A stretch of 51,643 nucleotides of DNA from IMG/VR virus record IMGVR_UViG_3300009124_000023, positions 1 to 51,643 of that record. One strand, 5' to 3'. Made by a program: the position numbers and the translations under genes. The notes beneath the pieces are model-generated. The model ran no database searches, was not told the DNA's origin, and worked only from the letters and a program-made list of their open reading frames with translations. Below are positions 1 to 9,700 of the stretch, in pieces. Positions within the stretch are counted from its first letter, which is position 1, and each line of letters opens with the position of its first letter. The stretch is from a virus.

Positions 1-882
1 AATGGTCATGCAAGAATGGCTATTGATAACCTTGCTTTGTCTGGTTCTTTGGTATTTGACATAGATGAATCAGCTTTAGTAGCTGGTCAGAATATGGAAA
101 TCTATCCCGGTAAAATCTTTAGAAGACAAGCTGGGATGCCGGGACAAGCCATTTATGGTTTAAAGTTCCCGAACACTGCACCTGAAAACATGATGATGTT
201 TGATAGGTTTAGACAGTTAGCTGATGAGCAAACAGGCATACCAAGTTACTCGCATGGTCAAACAGGAGTACAAAGTATGACTAGAACTGCTTCCGGCATG
301 TCAATGTTATTAGGAGCAGCAAGTTTAAATATTAAAACAGTTGTTAAGAATCTTGACGACTTTTTATTAAAGCCTTTAGGAGAAGCATACTTCCAATGGA
401 ACATGCAATTCTTTGAAGGTGATTTAGACGTTAAAGGTGATTTAGAAGTTAAAGCAACTGGTACCAATAGCTTAATGCAGAAAGAAGTTAGGTCACAAAG
501 ACTAACTATGTTTTTACAAACTGCACAAAGTCCAGCCATTGCACCATTTGTTAAGATTTCTAAGTTGGTTAGTGAACTTGCCTACAGTCTTGATTTGGAC
601 CCTGATGAAATACTCAATGACCCAGAAGAGGCTGCAATGATGGCACAAATAATAGGTATGCAAAATGTTAGACAAGAAACTGGCGAAGAAGCTCAACCTC
701 TTGGTGAACAACCGGGAGCTATGGGAGGCATTCAAGGAACACCTCAACAACCAACGGAACTTGGACCTACAGGCACTGGTGGTGGCAACATCGGAGTTGG
801 AAATGTACCGGTTGCAGGGGAAGATACGTTTAGTGGGACAGTTGGAGCAGCTGCAGCAGCAGGTGCAGGAAGCCCTGAATAG
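1..882 (+). CDS. Portal protein, C-terminal fragment cut by the window edge
   Basis: The reading frame is open from base 1 and matches the last 293 residues of the complete portal gene at 48547-50787. The portal forms the dodecameric ring through which DNA enters the capsid; this part holds the C-terminal crown/wing region and a glycine/proline-rich tail. It is the 5'-truncated second occurrence of the gene, not an independent short gene: the first in-frame ATG (16) has no ribosome binding site and lies inside conserved portal sequence. It differs from the complete copy by about 29 bases, almost all synonymous, plus a few residue changes such as Q/A near the middle and T/S close to the end. 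Confidence 0.9.
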   Translation, partial: NGHARMAIDNLALSGSLVFDIDESALVAGQNMEIYPGKIFRRQAGMPGQAIYGLKFPNTAPENMMMFDRFRQLADEQTGIPSYSHGQTGVQSMTRTASGMSMLLGAASLNIKTVVKNLDDFLLKPLGEAYFQWNMQFFEGDLDVKGDLEVKATGTNSLMQKEVRSQRLTMFLQTAQSPAIAPFVKISKLVSELAYSLDLDPDEILNDPEEAAMMAQIIGMQNVRQETGEEAQPLGEQPGAMGGIQGTPQQPTELGPTGTGGGNIGVGNVPVAGEDTFSGTVGAAAAAGAGSPE

Positions 883-899
883 AAAAGAGGAGAAATAAA

Positions 900-1880
900 A
901 TGGCACTACTAGGAGACCAAAGAGAAATAGATGCAAATAAAGATGGCGAAATAACTGCCAAAGACTTTGAAATGTTAAGAGAACAAAGAATGAGTGGTGG
1001 TCTACTAGATGATGACATGGATAGACTTGCTTTAGCTGAAGGCAATAAAGATGATGGTAATTTACGAGCCATGCTTATGCAGCAAAAAGCTATGCAGATG
1101 ATGCAAAAAAGTCCGTTAGATGATGTTGCTTATGACCAAATGATAATGGATATAGAAGAAAATCCAAATATATCTGGGTTTAGAAAAGCTCAAAGTGGTT
1201 TTGATATGTTTATTCAAGACCAAGAATCTAAAGATATGTTTTTAAATTTACTAAAAAATAGAGACGAAATATTAGAAAGAGAACAAAAAGCTGATGGTGG
1301 CGAAATGGATGAAATGGAAGGTTTGCCATTTGCTCCAGAATATGAAATGGAAGAAGAAAAGGAAATGCTACCTGACGAAGAAATGGAACAAAACTTTATA
1401 GACTTTATAGTGGACGAAGCATTGTCCGAAGAAGAAGAGTCTATGTTAATGGAACAACTAGAAGCTAATCCTGAGTTGAGCATGGTGTTTGACAAAGTGA
1501 TTGAAAAAGCTTCCGAGTTTACTGGAGCCGGTCCTGTTGATGGTCCGGGGACAGGCACTTCAGATGATATACCTGCTAGGTTATCAGATGGAGAATTTGT
1601 CTTTACTGCCAAAGCAGTTGAGCAGATTGGTGCAGACAACCTCATGCAAATGATGAAGGATGCCGAAGCTGCTTACGATGCTGGTGGTGAAAGAGAAGCT
1701 ATGCAAGAGGGTGGTGAAGCCCAATTAGAGGAAGATGATAAGAAAGTTGAAGTCGAATACTCTGTTAAAAGACCAATGACAGCTGAGCAATCACTGTTAG
1801 GTCAAATGCAACCAGAGTCCGAGACGGATGTTGAAATCAAGAAATCTATGATGTCACCATTCGGACATGTGCGTAGTTAA
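900..1880 (+). CDS. Acidic post-portal virion protein with EF-hand/dockerin-like loop
   Basis: A 326-residue, very acidic protein between portal and scaffold. Residues 11-22 match a calcium-binding loop (D-x-N-x-D-G-x-I-x-x-x-D), with Asp rather than Glu at position 12 as in dockerin repeats. The middle is Glu/Met-rich. Residues about 215-245 carry the GPGTGTSDDIPARLSDGEFV segment, which I know from many phage structural-region proteins of unknown role. A GAGGAG ribosome site lies just upstream. It is probably a minor virion or assembly protein; no enzymatic motif is visible. The other end of the window holds an allele with an entirely different N-terminal part. Confidence 0.75.
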   Translation: MALLGDQREIDANKDGEITAKDFEMLREQRMSGGLLDDDMDRLALAEGNKDDGNLRAMLMQQKAMQMMQKSPLDDVAYDQMIMDIEENPNISGFRKAQSGFDMFIQDQESKDMFLNLLKNRDEILEREQKADGGEMDEMEGLPFAPEYEMEEEKEMLPDEEMEQNFIDFIVDEALSEEEESMLMEQLEANPELSMVFDKVIEKASEFTGAGPVDGPGTGTSDDIPARLSDGEFVFTAKAVEQIGADNLMQMMKDAEAAYDAGGEREAMQEGGEAQLEEDDKKVEVEYSVKRPMTAEQSLLGQMQPESETDVEIKKSMMSPFGHVRS

Positions 1881-1971
1881 AGATTAACCGAAAGGCGACC
1901 TTTGCAAGACAAGCCCTGCCCGTACAGCAGCTACCTTGTAATATTTGTTAAGCCCTGAATAGGAGAAAAAG

Positions 1972-2832
1972 ATGGCTAAAGAAGAAAAGGCTAACCCGTA
2001 TAATGCGGATAAAAGTTGGCACAAAGTAGAGCAGAAAGTTTTTGTTGATTCAAACAACTTATTCTTTCCAGACCCCGAAGAAGAAACTGAAGAAGTAGAA
2101 GCAGAGGGGGTAAATGAAGAACAGGAAGTCAAAGAGACAAAATCTGATGATAAACCCTACAAGCGACCCGACTATAAAAAACGTTATGATGACTTAAAAA
2201 GACATTATGATAGTAAGCTCAATGAGTTTAAACAGAGAGAGCAAGAGTTATTAGACCAAGCTCGTGAAGGACAACCAAAATATACTCCTCCAAAATCTGA
2301 AGAAGAACTTGCTGAGTTTAAACAAAAATATCCTGATGTCTACGATGTAGTGGAAACTGTTGCATCTATGCAAAGCGAAAGCCGAGCAAAGACTCTAGAA
2401 GAGAAGGTTAAACTTCTACAAGAAAGAGAGCAAGAGTTAGTAAGACTAGATGCTGAGAAAGAACTCAAATCAAGGCATCCTGATTTTGATGATATCAGAA
2501 ACAGTGATGATTTCCATGATTGGGCAAAAGCTCAACCTGAGTCAATTCAAGGCTGGATTTACAGCAATGCAAATGACCCAGAAGCAGCAAGTCGAGCATT
2601 AGATTTATTTAAGTCTGACATGGGAGTAAGTAGCCCTAAGAAAAAGTCATCGGCAGGTTCTAAATCCAAAGCTTCAGCGGCTGACATGGTTTCTGCAAAG
2701 ACAACCAACGTTGAGCCAAAACAAGCTAAAGTTTGGACCGAAAAGGAGATTCTAGCTTTATCTCCAGCTGAGTTTGATAGACTTGAAAAAGAAATCGACA
2801 AGGCTTGGGAAGAAGGTAGAATCAGTAGATAA
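1972..2832 (+). CDS. Capsid scaffolding protein
   Basis: A 286-residue highly charged protein directly before the major capsid gene, the usual place for a scaffold. The N-terminal third is acidic, residues 60-160 are Lys/Glu/Gln-rich and predicted coiled coil, and the C-terminus is a short mixed-charge helical tail of the kind that contacts capsid subunits. It would chaperone procapsid assembly and then leave the shell. An AGGAGA ribosome site precedes the ATG. Assignment rests on position, composition and length; scaffolds diverge too fast for motif recognition. Confidence 0.8.
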   Translation: MAKEEKANPYNADKSWHKVEQKVFVDSNNLFFPDPEEETEEVEAEGVNEEQEVKETKSDDKPYKRPDYKKRYDDLKRHYDSKLNEFKQREQELLDQAREGQPKYTPPKSEEELAEFKQKYPDVYDVVETVASMQSESRAKTLEEKVKLLQEREQELVRLDAEKELKSRHPDFDDIRNSDDFHDWAKAQPESIQGWIYSNANDPEAASRALDLFKSDMGVSSPKKKSSAGSKSKASAADMVSAKTTNVEPKQAKVWTEKEILALSPAEFDRLEKEIDKAWEEGRISR

Positions 2833-2860
2833 ACTTTTATATTAACCCAAGGAGTAAAAA

Positions 2861-3832
2861 ATGGCACAGTATTTTGAACCAACCCCAGATACAAATGCAA
2901 ACTTTGGTAACTCCGTAGCCGGTCAAAATAATAGTTTCTTCCTGCCTTCCATATATTCTGCTAAAGTTTTAAACTTTTTCAGAAAGGCATCAGTGGTAGA
3001 AGCTATTACAAATACTGACTACTCCGGAGAAATCAGCAATTATGGTGATTCTGTTAAAATTATCAAAGAGCCAGTAATCTCAGTGTATGACTACACAAGA
3101 GGTTCTGACACAACCGAAACCAAGCTAACCGACCAAGAGCTAACACTCGTAGTCGATTCAGCAAAAGCTTTCAAATTCATCGTAGATGATATTGAGAGAG
3201 ATATGTCTCACGTCAACTTTAAAGAAGTTGCAACATCTTCAGCAGCTTATGCTCTAAGAGATTCATTCGATAGCTCAGTTATTGAATCAATGTTCTCAGG
3301 TGTCGCTTCTTCTTCACCAGACCATGTACTAGGTGCAGACTCAGCAACAAAATTAGCTGCTGACGTTTACGATGGTGCAGGTTCTATTGACCTAGGTGCT
3401 GATAGTGAAACAGACCCATTAAACGTACTTGCAAGAATGGCAAGACTATTAGATGATGCAAACGTTCCTGAAGAAGGTAGATGGTTTGTAGCTTCACCAG
3501 AATTTTATGAGCAACTGTCTCAGTCTGGTTCTAAGCTTCTTTCTGTTGACTTCAACGCAGGACAAGGCTCAATCAGAAATGGTCTAGTATCTAGCGGTAA
3601 GTTAAGAGGTTTCAACATGTACAAATCTAATAACATTGCAGCTGTTTCAAGTGCTACAGGAAAATGTCTAGCTGGACATATTTCTTCAACAGCAACAGCT
3701 CAAACAATCATCTCAACTGAAGTCCTAAGAGACCCAAGTTCATTCGGTGATATTGTTAGAGGCTTACATGTATATGGAGCAAAAGTATTGAGAGATGATG
3801 CATTAGTATCAGCTTTCTACACTATTGACTAA
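2861..3832 (+). CDS. Major capsid protein, HK97-fold type
   Basis: A 323-residue protein starting with an extended polar N-arm (residues 1-30), followed by the alternating helix/strand pattern typical of short-tailed marine phage capsid proteins, including an E-loop-like segment near residues 55-85 and a conserved late stretch with R-G-L-H-V-Y-G-A-K-V. Good AAGGAG ribosome site, no signal peptide. It follows the scaffold gene and is itself followed by a strong terminator, consistent with high, separately limited expression. Forms the icosahedral shell. Confidence 0.9.
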   Translation: MAQYFEPTPDTNANFGNSVAGQNNSFFLPSIYSAKVLNFFRKASVVEAITNTDYSGEISNYGDSVKIIKEPVISVYDYTRGSDTTETKLTDQELTLVVDSAKAFKFIVDDIERDMSHVNFKEVATSSAAYALRDSFDSSVIESMFSGVASSSPDHVLGADSATKLAADVYDGAGSIDLGADSETDPLNVLARMARLLDDANVPEEGRWFVASPEFYEQLSQSGSKLLSVDFNAGQGSIRNGLVSSGKLRGFNMYKSNNIAAVSSATGKCLAGHISSTATAQTIISTEVLRDPSSFGDIVRGLHVYGAKVLRDDALVSAFYTID

Positions 3833-3842
3833 TTATAGTCAC

Positions 3843-3870
3843 GGGGGAGTCTTCGGACTCCTCCATTTTT
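3843..3870 (+). terminator. Rho-independent terminator after the capsid gene
   Basis: A 9-bp stem (3843-3851 with 3856-3864, one G-T pair) closed by the very stable TTCG tetraloop and followed by ATTTTT. It lies 11 bases after the capsid stop and would attenuate read-through into the tail genes. Confidence 0.9.
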
Positions 3871-3885
3871 ACAAGGAGAAATAAA

Positions 3886-4176
3886 ATGCAAAAAAGAAAA
3901 CCTTATAGGATGGGTGGAAACATGGGAGTTCCTGTAGGTAAAGGTTCTGGTATCGGTGTAATCCGTGAAAGAAAAAGACCTGCAAAACCACAAGCAAAAA
4001 GAAACCAAGAAGGTATGTATGGATTTAGTAAAGGTGGACGTGTTGAAAAAGTTGATGGTATCATGGATGGCAATAAAGCAGCTAGACGTGAAATGAAAAA
4101 AGGCGGCAAAATGAGATATGGTTATCAGGATGGCGGTCTTGTTGAAAAATCAATGAAAAAGGCTATGCCTTGCTAA
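3886..4176 (+). CDS. Small basic Gly/Lys/Arg-rich protein
   Basis: A 96-residue protein with pI clearly basic and repeated G-G motifs; ribosome site AAGGAG 8 bases before the ATG. Located between capsid and tail-adaptor genes, where short basic proteins of unknown function are common in marine phages. It may bind DNA or the head vertex, but nothing in the sequence proves that. No domain recognised. Confidence 0.7.
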   Translation: MQKRKPYRMGGNMGVPVGKGSGIGVIRERKRPAKPQAKRNQEGMYGFSKGGRVEKVDGIMDGNKAARREMKKGGKMRYGYQDGGLVEKSMKKAMPC

Positions 4177-4177
4177 C

Positions 4178-4324
4178 ATGAAAGTACCAGCACCTAAAGG
4201 ATATCATTGGATGAAAAGCGGTAAAAGCTTTAAACTAATGAAAGACCCTGTTGGCGGTTATAAGCCACATAAAGGAGCCAGTAAATCAGCAAACTTTGAA
4301 ATACAAAAAATACATAAGAAATAA
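4178..4324 (+). CDS. Small basic protein, 48 residues
   Basis: Starts two bases after the preceding stop and ends in TAATG, sharing its last base with the next start, so it is embedded in a translationally coupled run. The product begins M-K-V-P-A-P-K-G-Y-H-W-M and is Lys/Gly-rich; short PKGYHWM-type proteins are frequent near capsid genes of marine phages. Function unknown. Without it the interval would be a 147-base gap, and its coupling on both sides supports it being real. Confidence 0.65.
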   Translation: MKVPAPKGYHWMKSGKSFKLMKDPVGGYKPHKGASKSANFEIQKIHKK

Positions 4325-5091
4325 TGGCAACAACATATTTAGATATAACTAACGAGGTTCTAAGAGAACTAAACGAAGTACCACTAACTGCAGCAAACTT
4401 TGCAAGTGCGATAGGACTACAAAAGTTTGTTAAAGATTCAGTCAACAAAGCATTGTTTGACGTAGCTAACGAAGAACCTCAGTTGCCTTTTTTCTCAGCA
4501 GGATTAAGTGGTAGTACAGACCCTTTTTATGGGAATGTTACAGTAGAAACAGTAGCAGGTACCAGATGGTATTTGTTAAAGTCAGGTAGTTCCAGTATTA
4601 CAACAGACTATGCATCAATAGATTGGGACGACTTTTATCTGACAACAATTAATGTCTCAGGTGAATCAGCACCTTACGTCTCACAAGGTTTAAAATATTT
4701 AGACCATGCAGACTGGGCTAGATACTACAGAGACCAAGAAAATGAAGACGATGCAAACGGACAAAAATATGGTGAACCAAAATATGTTATACAATCACCA
4801 GATGCTAGGAAATTTGGTCTAAGTCCTATACCAGACAAAGTTTATAATGTGCATTTTTATGCCTTTGACAGACCAACAGCTTTATCAGCTTATGACGATA
4901 CAATAGTTTTACCAGAACAATACAGTAATGTCATTACATCGAGAACTAGATATTATGTTTGGCAATTTAAAGAATCTCCACAACAAGCAGCATTTGCTTT
5001 AGAGGACTTTAAAAAAGCTATGAAATACATGAAGTCAAACTTAATCAATCAAGCTCCGTCAAGAATGACAGACGACAGAACTTATTTTTAA
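4324..5091 (+). CDS. Tail tubular protein A / head-tail adaptor
   Basis: A 255-residue protein with the N-terminal helical segment (TYLDITNEVLRELNEV) typical of T7 gp11-like and related adaptor proteins, then a beta-rich middle with many aromatics and a helical C-terminus. The order capsid, adaptor, nozzle, fibre is that of short-tailed phages. It would form the ring below the portal to which the nozzle attaches. Confidence 0.75.
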   Translation: MATTYLDITNEVLRELNEVPLTAANFASAIGLQKFVKDSVNKALFDVANEEPQLPFFSAGLSGSTDPFYGNVTVETVAGTRWYLLKSGSSSITTDYASIDWDDFYLTTINVSGESAPYVSQGLKYLDHADWARYYRDQENEDDANGQKYGEPKYVIQSPDARKFGLSPIPDKVYNVHFYAFDRPTALSAYDDTIVLPEQYSNVITSRTRYYVWQFKESPQQAAFALEDFKKAMKYMKSNLINQAPSRMTDDRTYF

Positions 5092-5094
5092 TTT

Positions 5095-6702
5095 ATGGCA
5101 CGTTCACAACCTTATACAGTAGCTTGTAGTGGTGGTTTAGTTAAGTCAGCTAACTCTATAGACTTATTAAGAACTCCCGGTGCAGCCACAGTTTTACAAA
5201 ACTTTGAAGTGGCTATTGAGGGTGGCTACAGAAGAATAAATGGTTTTGCTAAGTTTGGTGGTGCTAGTGCGACACAACCAACAGGAGGAACTACTGAAAT
5301 ATTTGGTGTTAGACCTTATGCCGATGGAGTCATAGTTGTAGCAGGTAATGCGTTATATTTTAGTCAAGACGGCATTACATGGTTACAGATAAATAAATTG
5401 TCTGCTGGTGGTGGAGATAATTATGCTACTTTTACTGGTAAATCAGCTTCGGTAAGAACAGGACAAGAACAAGCAACTTTTGCTTTATTTGAAAGTTCTG
5501 GTATGGATTATGGTGAAATATTTATTGCTGATAATTCTACTGCAGATATTTTTTCATTTAGAATGGAAGGTACTGGAGATTTAACAACCAGAACATTTTT
5601 TGCTAAAGAAATACAACCTAACGGAGCCAATACTCCAGTAAAATTTATTACATCGCATGACCACCACCTAATAGCATCAGGTGTTGAAGATGAGGAAACT
5701 ACTGTTTATTACAGTGTTTATAATGACCCTAATAATTTTACAGGAGTTGGAGCAGGAAGTGTAACAATATCCGATACTATTGTTGGTATTAGAGGTTTCC
5801 GTGAAGACTTAATTGTTTTTTGTGAAAACAGTTTACATAAATTAATTAATATAAACGATGCAGCAAATATACAAATTGACCCTATTGCTGAGAACGTAGG
5901 ATGTTTAAGTGGCTATAGCATACAAGAGATTGGTGGTGACTTAGTATTCTTAGCACCAGATGGCATTAGAACAGTGGCTGGTACTGCAAGAATTGGTGAC
6001 GTTGAGTTAGGTACAGTATCAAAACAGATACAACCTATTATTAATGACTTAGCAAGAAACGTTAATGACTATGTTATTAGTAGCATGGTACATAGAGACA
6101 AGTCACAATATAGATTATTTTATACCAATAGAGGTTTTGTTGAAGCAGACCAAAAAGGTATTATAGGAACATTAAGACCAGATGGCTTTCAATGGTCTGA
6201 AATCAAAGGTATAGAAGTTACAAGTATTGGTACAGCCTTTAATGAGGTAGGAATTGAAGAACATTATCATGGTTCACAAACAGGTTACATATATGAGCAT
6301 GATATTGGTGATGATTTTGATGGTGCTAATGTAGATGCTAGATATCAAACACCTGATTACGATTATGGTGATTTTGGTACTTTAAAAACATTACATTACA
6401 TTAAAATGTCCATTGGACCAGAAAATGAAGTCCAGCCAACCTTAAGAGTTAGGTTTGATTACGATAGTAATGAAACACCACAACCTAGTGATATTGTTTT
6501 GGATTCTGTTCCAGCACCAGCTAAATTTGGTACAGCTATATTTGGCACAGCTAAATTTGGTGCAGCTGAACAGCCTCTAGTAAGAATACCATTAGTCGGC
6601 AGTGGTTATAGTAATAGTTTTAGGGTTCTTAGTGAAGACACAAATGCACCTTATATTATAAACGGATTTTATGTAGATTATATACCTTCGGGTAGGAGAT
6701 AA
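5095..6702 (+). CDS. Tail tubular protein B / nozzle protein
   Basis: A 535-residue, beta-strand-rich protein, following the adaptor gene after 3 bases. Its opening (SGGLVKSANSIDLLRTPGAATVLQNFE is the region, residues 12-38) resembles the start of many podovirus nozzle/tail-tube-B proteins, with an R-R-I-N-G-F motif soon after; the body has blade-like repeated strands as in a beta-propeller. Near the end a short duplicated A-K-F-G-T-A unit occurs. It would form the distal tail tube. Confidence 0.75.
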   Translation: MARSQPYTVACSGGLVKSANSIDLLRTPGAATVLQNFEVAIEGGYRRINGFAKFGGASATQPTGGTTEIFGVRPYADGVIVVAGNALYFSQDGITWLQINKLSAGGGDNYATFTGKSASVRTGQEQATFALFESSGMDYGEIFIADNSTADIFSFRMEGTGDLTTRTFFAKEIQPNGANTPVKFITSHDHHLIASGVEDEETTVYYSVYNDPNNFTGVGAGSVTISDTIVGIRGFREDLIVFCENSLHKLININDAANIQIDPIAENVGCLSGYSIQEIGGDLVFLAPDGIRTVAGTARIGDVELGTVSKQIQPIINDLARNVNDYVISSMVHRDKSQYRLFYTNRGFVEADQKGIIGTLRPDGFQWSEIKGIEVTSIGTAFNEVGIEEHYHGSQTGYIYEHDIGDDFDGANVDARYQTPDYDYGDFGTLKTLHYIKMSIGPENEVQPTLRVRFDYDSNETPQPSDIVLDSVPAPAKFGTAIFGTAKFGAAEQPLVRIPLVGSGYSNSFRVLSEDTNAPYIINGFYVDYIPSGRR

Positions 6703-6707
6703 AAATT

Positions 6708-9700
6708 ATGGCAGGTTATACACGACAAAGTACATTCGCAGATGGCGATACCATCACAGCTGCGTTATTTAATAACGAATACAATCAATTAGTAAATGCA
6801 TTTAGCAATACTTCAGGACACGCACACGATGGCACAGCAGGTGAAGGTCCTGTTATAGGACTAATAGGTGATGCTGGAGAAACTACACCTTTAAACAAAG
6901 TTTTAATAGATACTGTAAATAATTACATAGAGTTTTATGTTGATGTTTCTTCCTCATCAGTACAACAACTTTATATAGCCGATGGTGCTATTGTTCCTGT
7001 CACAGATAATGACATCGACTTAGGAACTTCTTCTTTAGAATTTAAAGACTTATATATTGATGGTACTGCCAACCTCGATAGCTTAGTTCTAGGTAGTGGC
7101 TCAACAGTTACTGCTATTTTAGATGAAGACGATTTAAGTTCTGACAGTGCAACTTCATTAGCAACACAACAGTCTATTAAAGCTTATGTTGATGCTCAAG
7201 TAACAGCACAAGACTTAGACTTCCAAGGGGACTCAGGTGGTGCTTTAAGTATTGACCTCGACAGCGAATCATTGACTATCGCTGGTGGGACAGGTATCGA
7301 CACGTCAGGAGCTACCAATACTTTAACAGTAGCTATCGATTCAACTGTCGCAACACTGACAGGCTCACAAACACTAACAAACAAAACCATAGATGTTGAT
7401 AACAACACAGTATCTAATATTGAAGTAGACAATTTCAAAGCCTCAGCCATCGTTTTAGAGTCAGAAGGTATTGGTTCTAATGACAATGATACAACTTTAC
7501 CAACTTCAGCAGCAGTTAAAGATTACGTTGATACTCAACTAACTGCCGAAGACCTAGACTTTCAAGGTGATACAGGTGGAGCATTATCAATAGACTTAGA
7601 TAGCGAAACTTTAACTATTGCAGGTGGTACTGGTATCGACACTTCTGGTGCAACCAATACACTAACAGTAGCTATTGATAGTACAGTTGCAACATTAACA
7701 GGAACACAAACATTAACCAATAAAACTATAGATGCCGCTTCAAATACTTTATCTAATATTGCCAATAGTTCGCTTACAAATTCGTCAGTGTCTTATGGCG
7801 GTGTTAGTGTATCTCTTGGAGGGTCAGATGCTACTCCGGCTTTTGACTTATCTGATGCGACAGCTTACCCGGGTGACTCAAGCCTTGTCACAGTTGGTGC
7901 TTTAAACTCTGGTAGTATTACTTCAGGGTTCGGAGCTATTGACAATGGTTCGTCAGCTATTACCACAACAGGAACAATTACTTATGGTTCATTATCAGAT
8001 GGAGTAATAACCATTACAGCCTTTGCTGATGAAGACGACATGGTTTCAAACTCAGCAACCTTAGTCCCAACTCAACAATCCGTTAAAGCTTATGTCGATG
8101 CTCAAATCACAGCAGAAGACTTAGATGTCTCTGATGGAACTGCAAGTATTGCTATTGACCTTGACAGTGAAACGCTAGGTATCTTAGGTGGTACTGGTTT
8201 GACTTCAAGTGCTTCTGGTAACAATGTAACTTTATCAGTCGATGCATCTCAGACACAAATTACCTCAGTCGGCACACTAGCAGACCTAACAGTTTCAGGT
8301 GATTTAACAGTAGATACAAATACTTTTTATGTTGATTCTACTAACAATAGAATTGGAATTGGTACTACAAGCCCAAATGCTTCTTCTGTTCATGTTGATG
8401 GTGGCGGACAAAATTCAGCACTATTTTTATATTCAAATGATACCGACACCTTTATAACAATAAGTGATGACGATGGTGCAGCAGAAATAAGAACCAAAGA
8501 TGGTGGAGCATTACAGTTTTCAACAGGTGGCACAACAAACACATTAGCAGACTCAACAACAGCTATGTATATAAATAGCTCACAAAATGTTGGTATTGGT
8601 ACTACAAGTCCTAACCAATTATTGCATTTAGAAAACTCAACTTTAGCTGCCGATGATGCCAGAATAAGAGTTGTATCTGGTACATCTGGAGAAGCATCTA
8701 TAATATTTGGTGATTCAGACTACGGTTCAAGAGGAAGATTTGTTTATGACAATGCTACTGATTCATTGCAATTTTGGGGTGCAGATAGCACAACTTCAGC
8801 AGAAAGAATGCGTATTGATTCTTCAGGCAACGTAGGTATCGGTGGCGATACTACAACAGCAACTTCATTAAATAATCTATCTATTGGTGCATATGCTGAC
8901 GCTTCTTCAGGAATTGTTTTAAGAGGTACAACAGCTTCAGCACTTAATTTTGAAGATAATTCATCTGTTACAGCTGCAAGAGTTTATTACAACCATGCTA
9001 GTGGATATATGGCTTTCAATACTGAACAAACTGAAAGACTCAGAATTGACAGTTCAGGTCGTGTTGCTATCGGAAGAACACCTCAATCAAATAGAAATCT
9101 TGAAGTATTTAAGTCAGACTCAGGAAATGATGTTAGGGGAGAAATACAAAATGGTAGCAATACTACTGGCTCTAATGCTGTTATTGGTACATTAGTTGCA
9201 GGAAGTTCTGGTGGCGACCCTTTTACTTCATATACAGTATCAGGAGTAACAAGTTGGTCAGAAGGTATAGACAATTCAGATTCTGATAAATTTAAAATAT
9301 CCAACAATTTTGGACCCGGCACTAACGATTATTTAACTATCGACACTTCAGGCAACGTGGGTATCGGAGAAACTGTGCCTTCAAATTATGGAAAATTTGT
9401 TGTCGCTGCTGCAGGAATTGGTAATCACATTAATTCAACTTCTGGTGCTGGTGGTATTAATTTTTATGAAGGTGGTTCTGGTAGATTTAGTCTAAGAACC
9501 CTTAATGGTTCTGCTGGTTTAGCATTTTATGACACCTTTAATGCGGCAGAACGCATGAGAATAGATTCTTCAGGCAACGTAGGTATCGGTACAACAAGTC
9601 CAGCATTTCAAAACGCTAATGCAGGATTGCATATTGTAGATGCAACTGCTCCCGGTATTAGATTACAAGATTCAAACGCAGTTAATTCAGATTTTGAAAT

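Noticed and set aside
514-936. Minus-strand frame of 140 codons across the portal end
   Set aside because: Antisense to a conserved portal gene and its successor, no ribosome site, low-complexity Ser/Phe/Cys translation typical of reversed coding sequence.
7196-7765. Two similar minus-strand frames inside the fibre gene
   Set aside because: They are antisense shadows of the duplicated fibre module, so their similarity to each other is explained by that duplication.
8950-9195. Plus-strand frame of 81 codons inside the fibre
   Set aside because: Out of frame with the clear fibre reading frame and without its own ribosome site.
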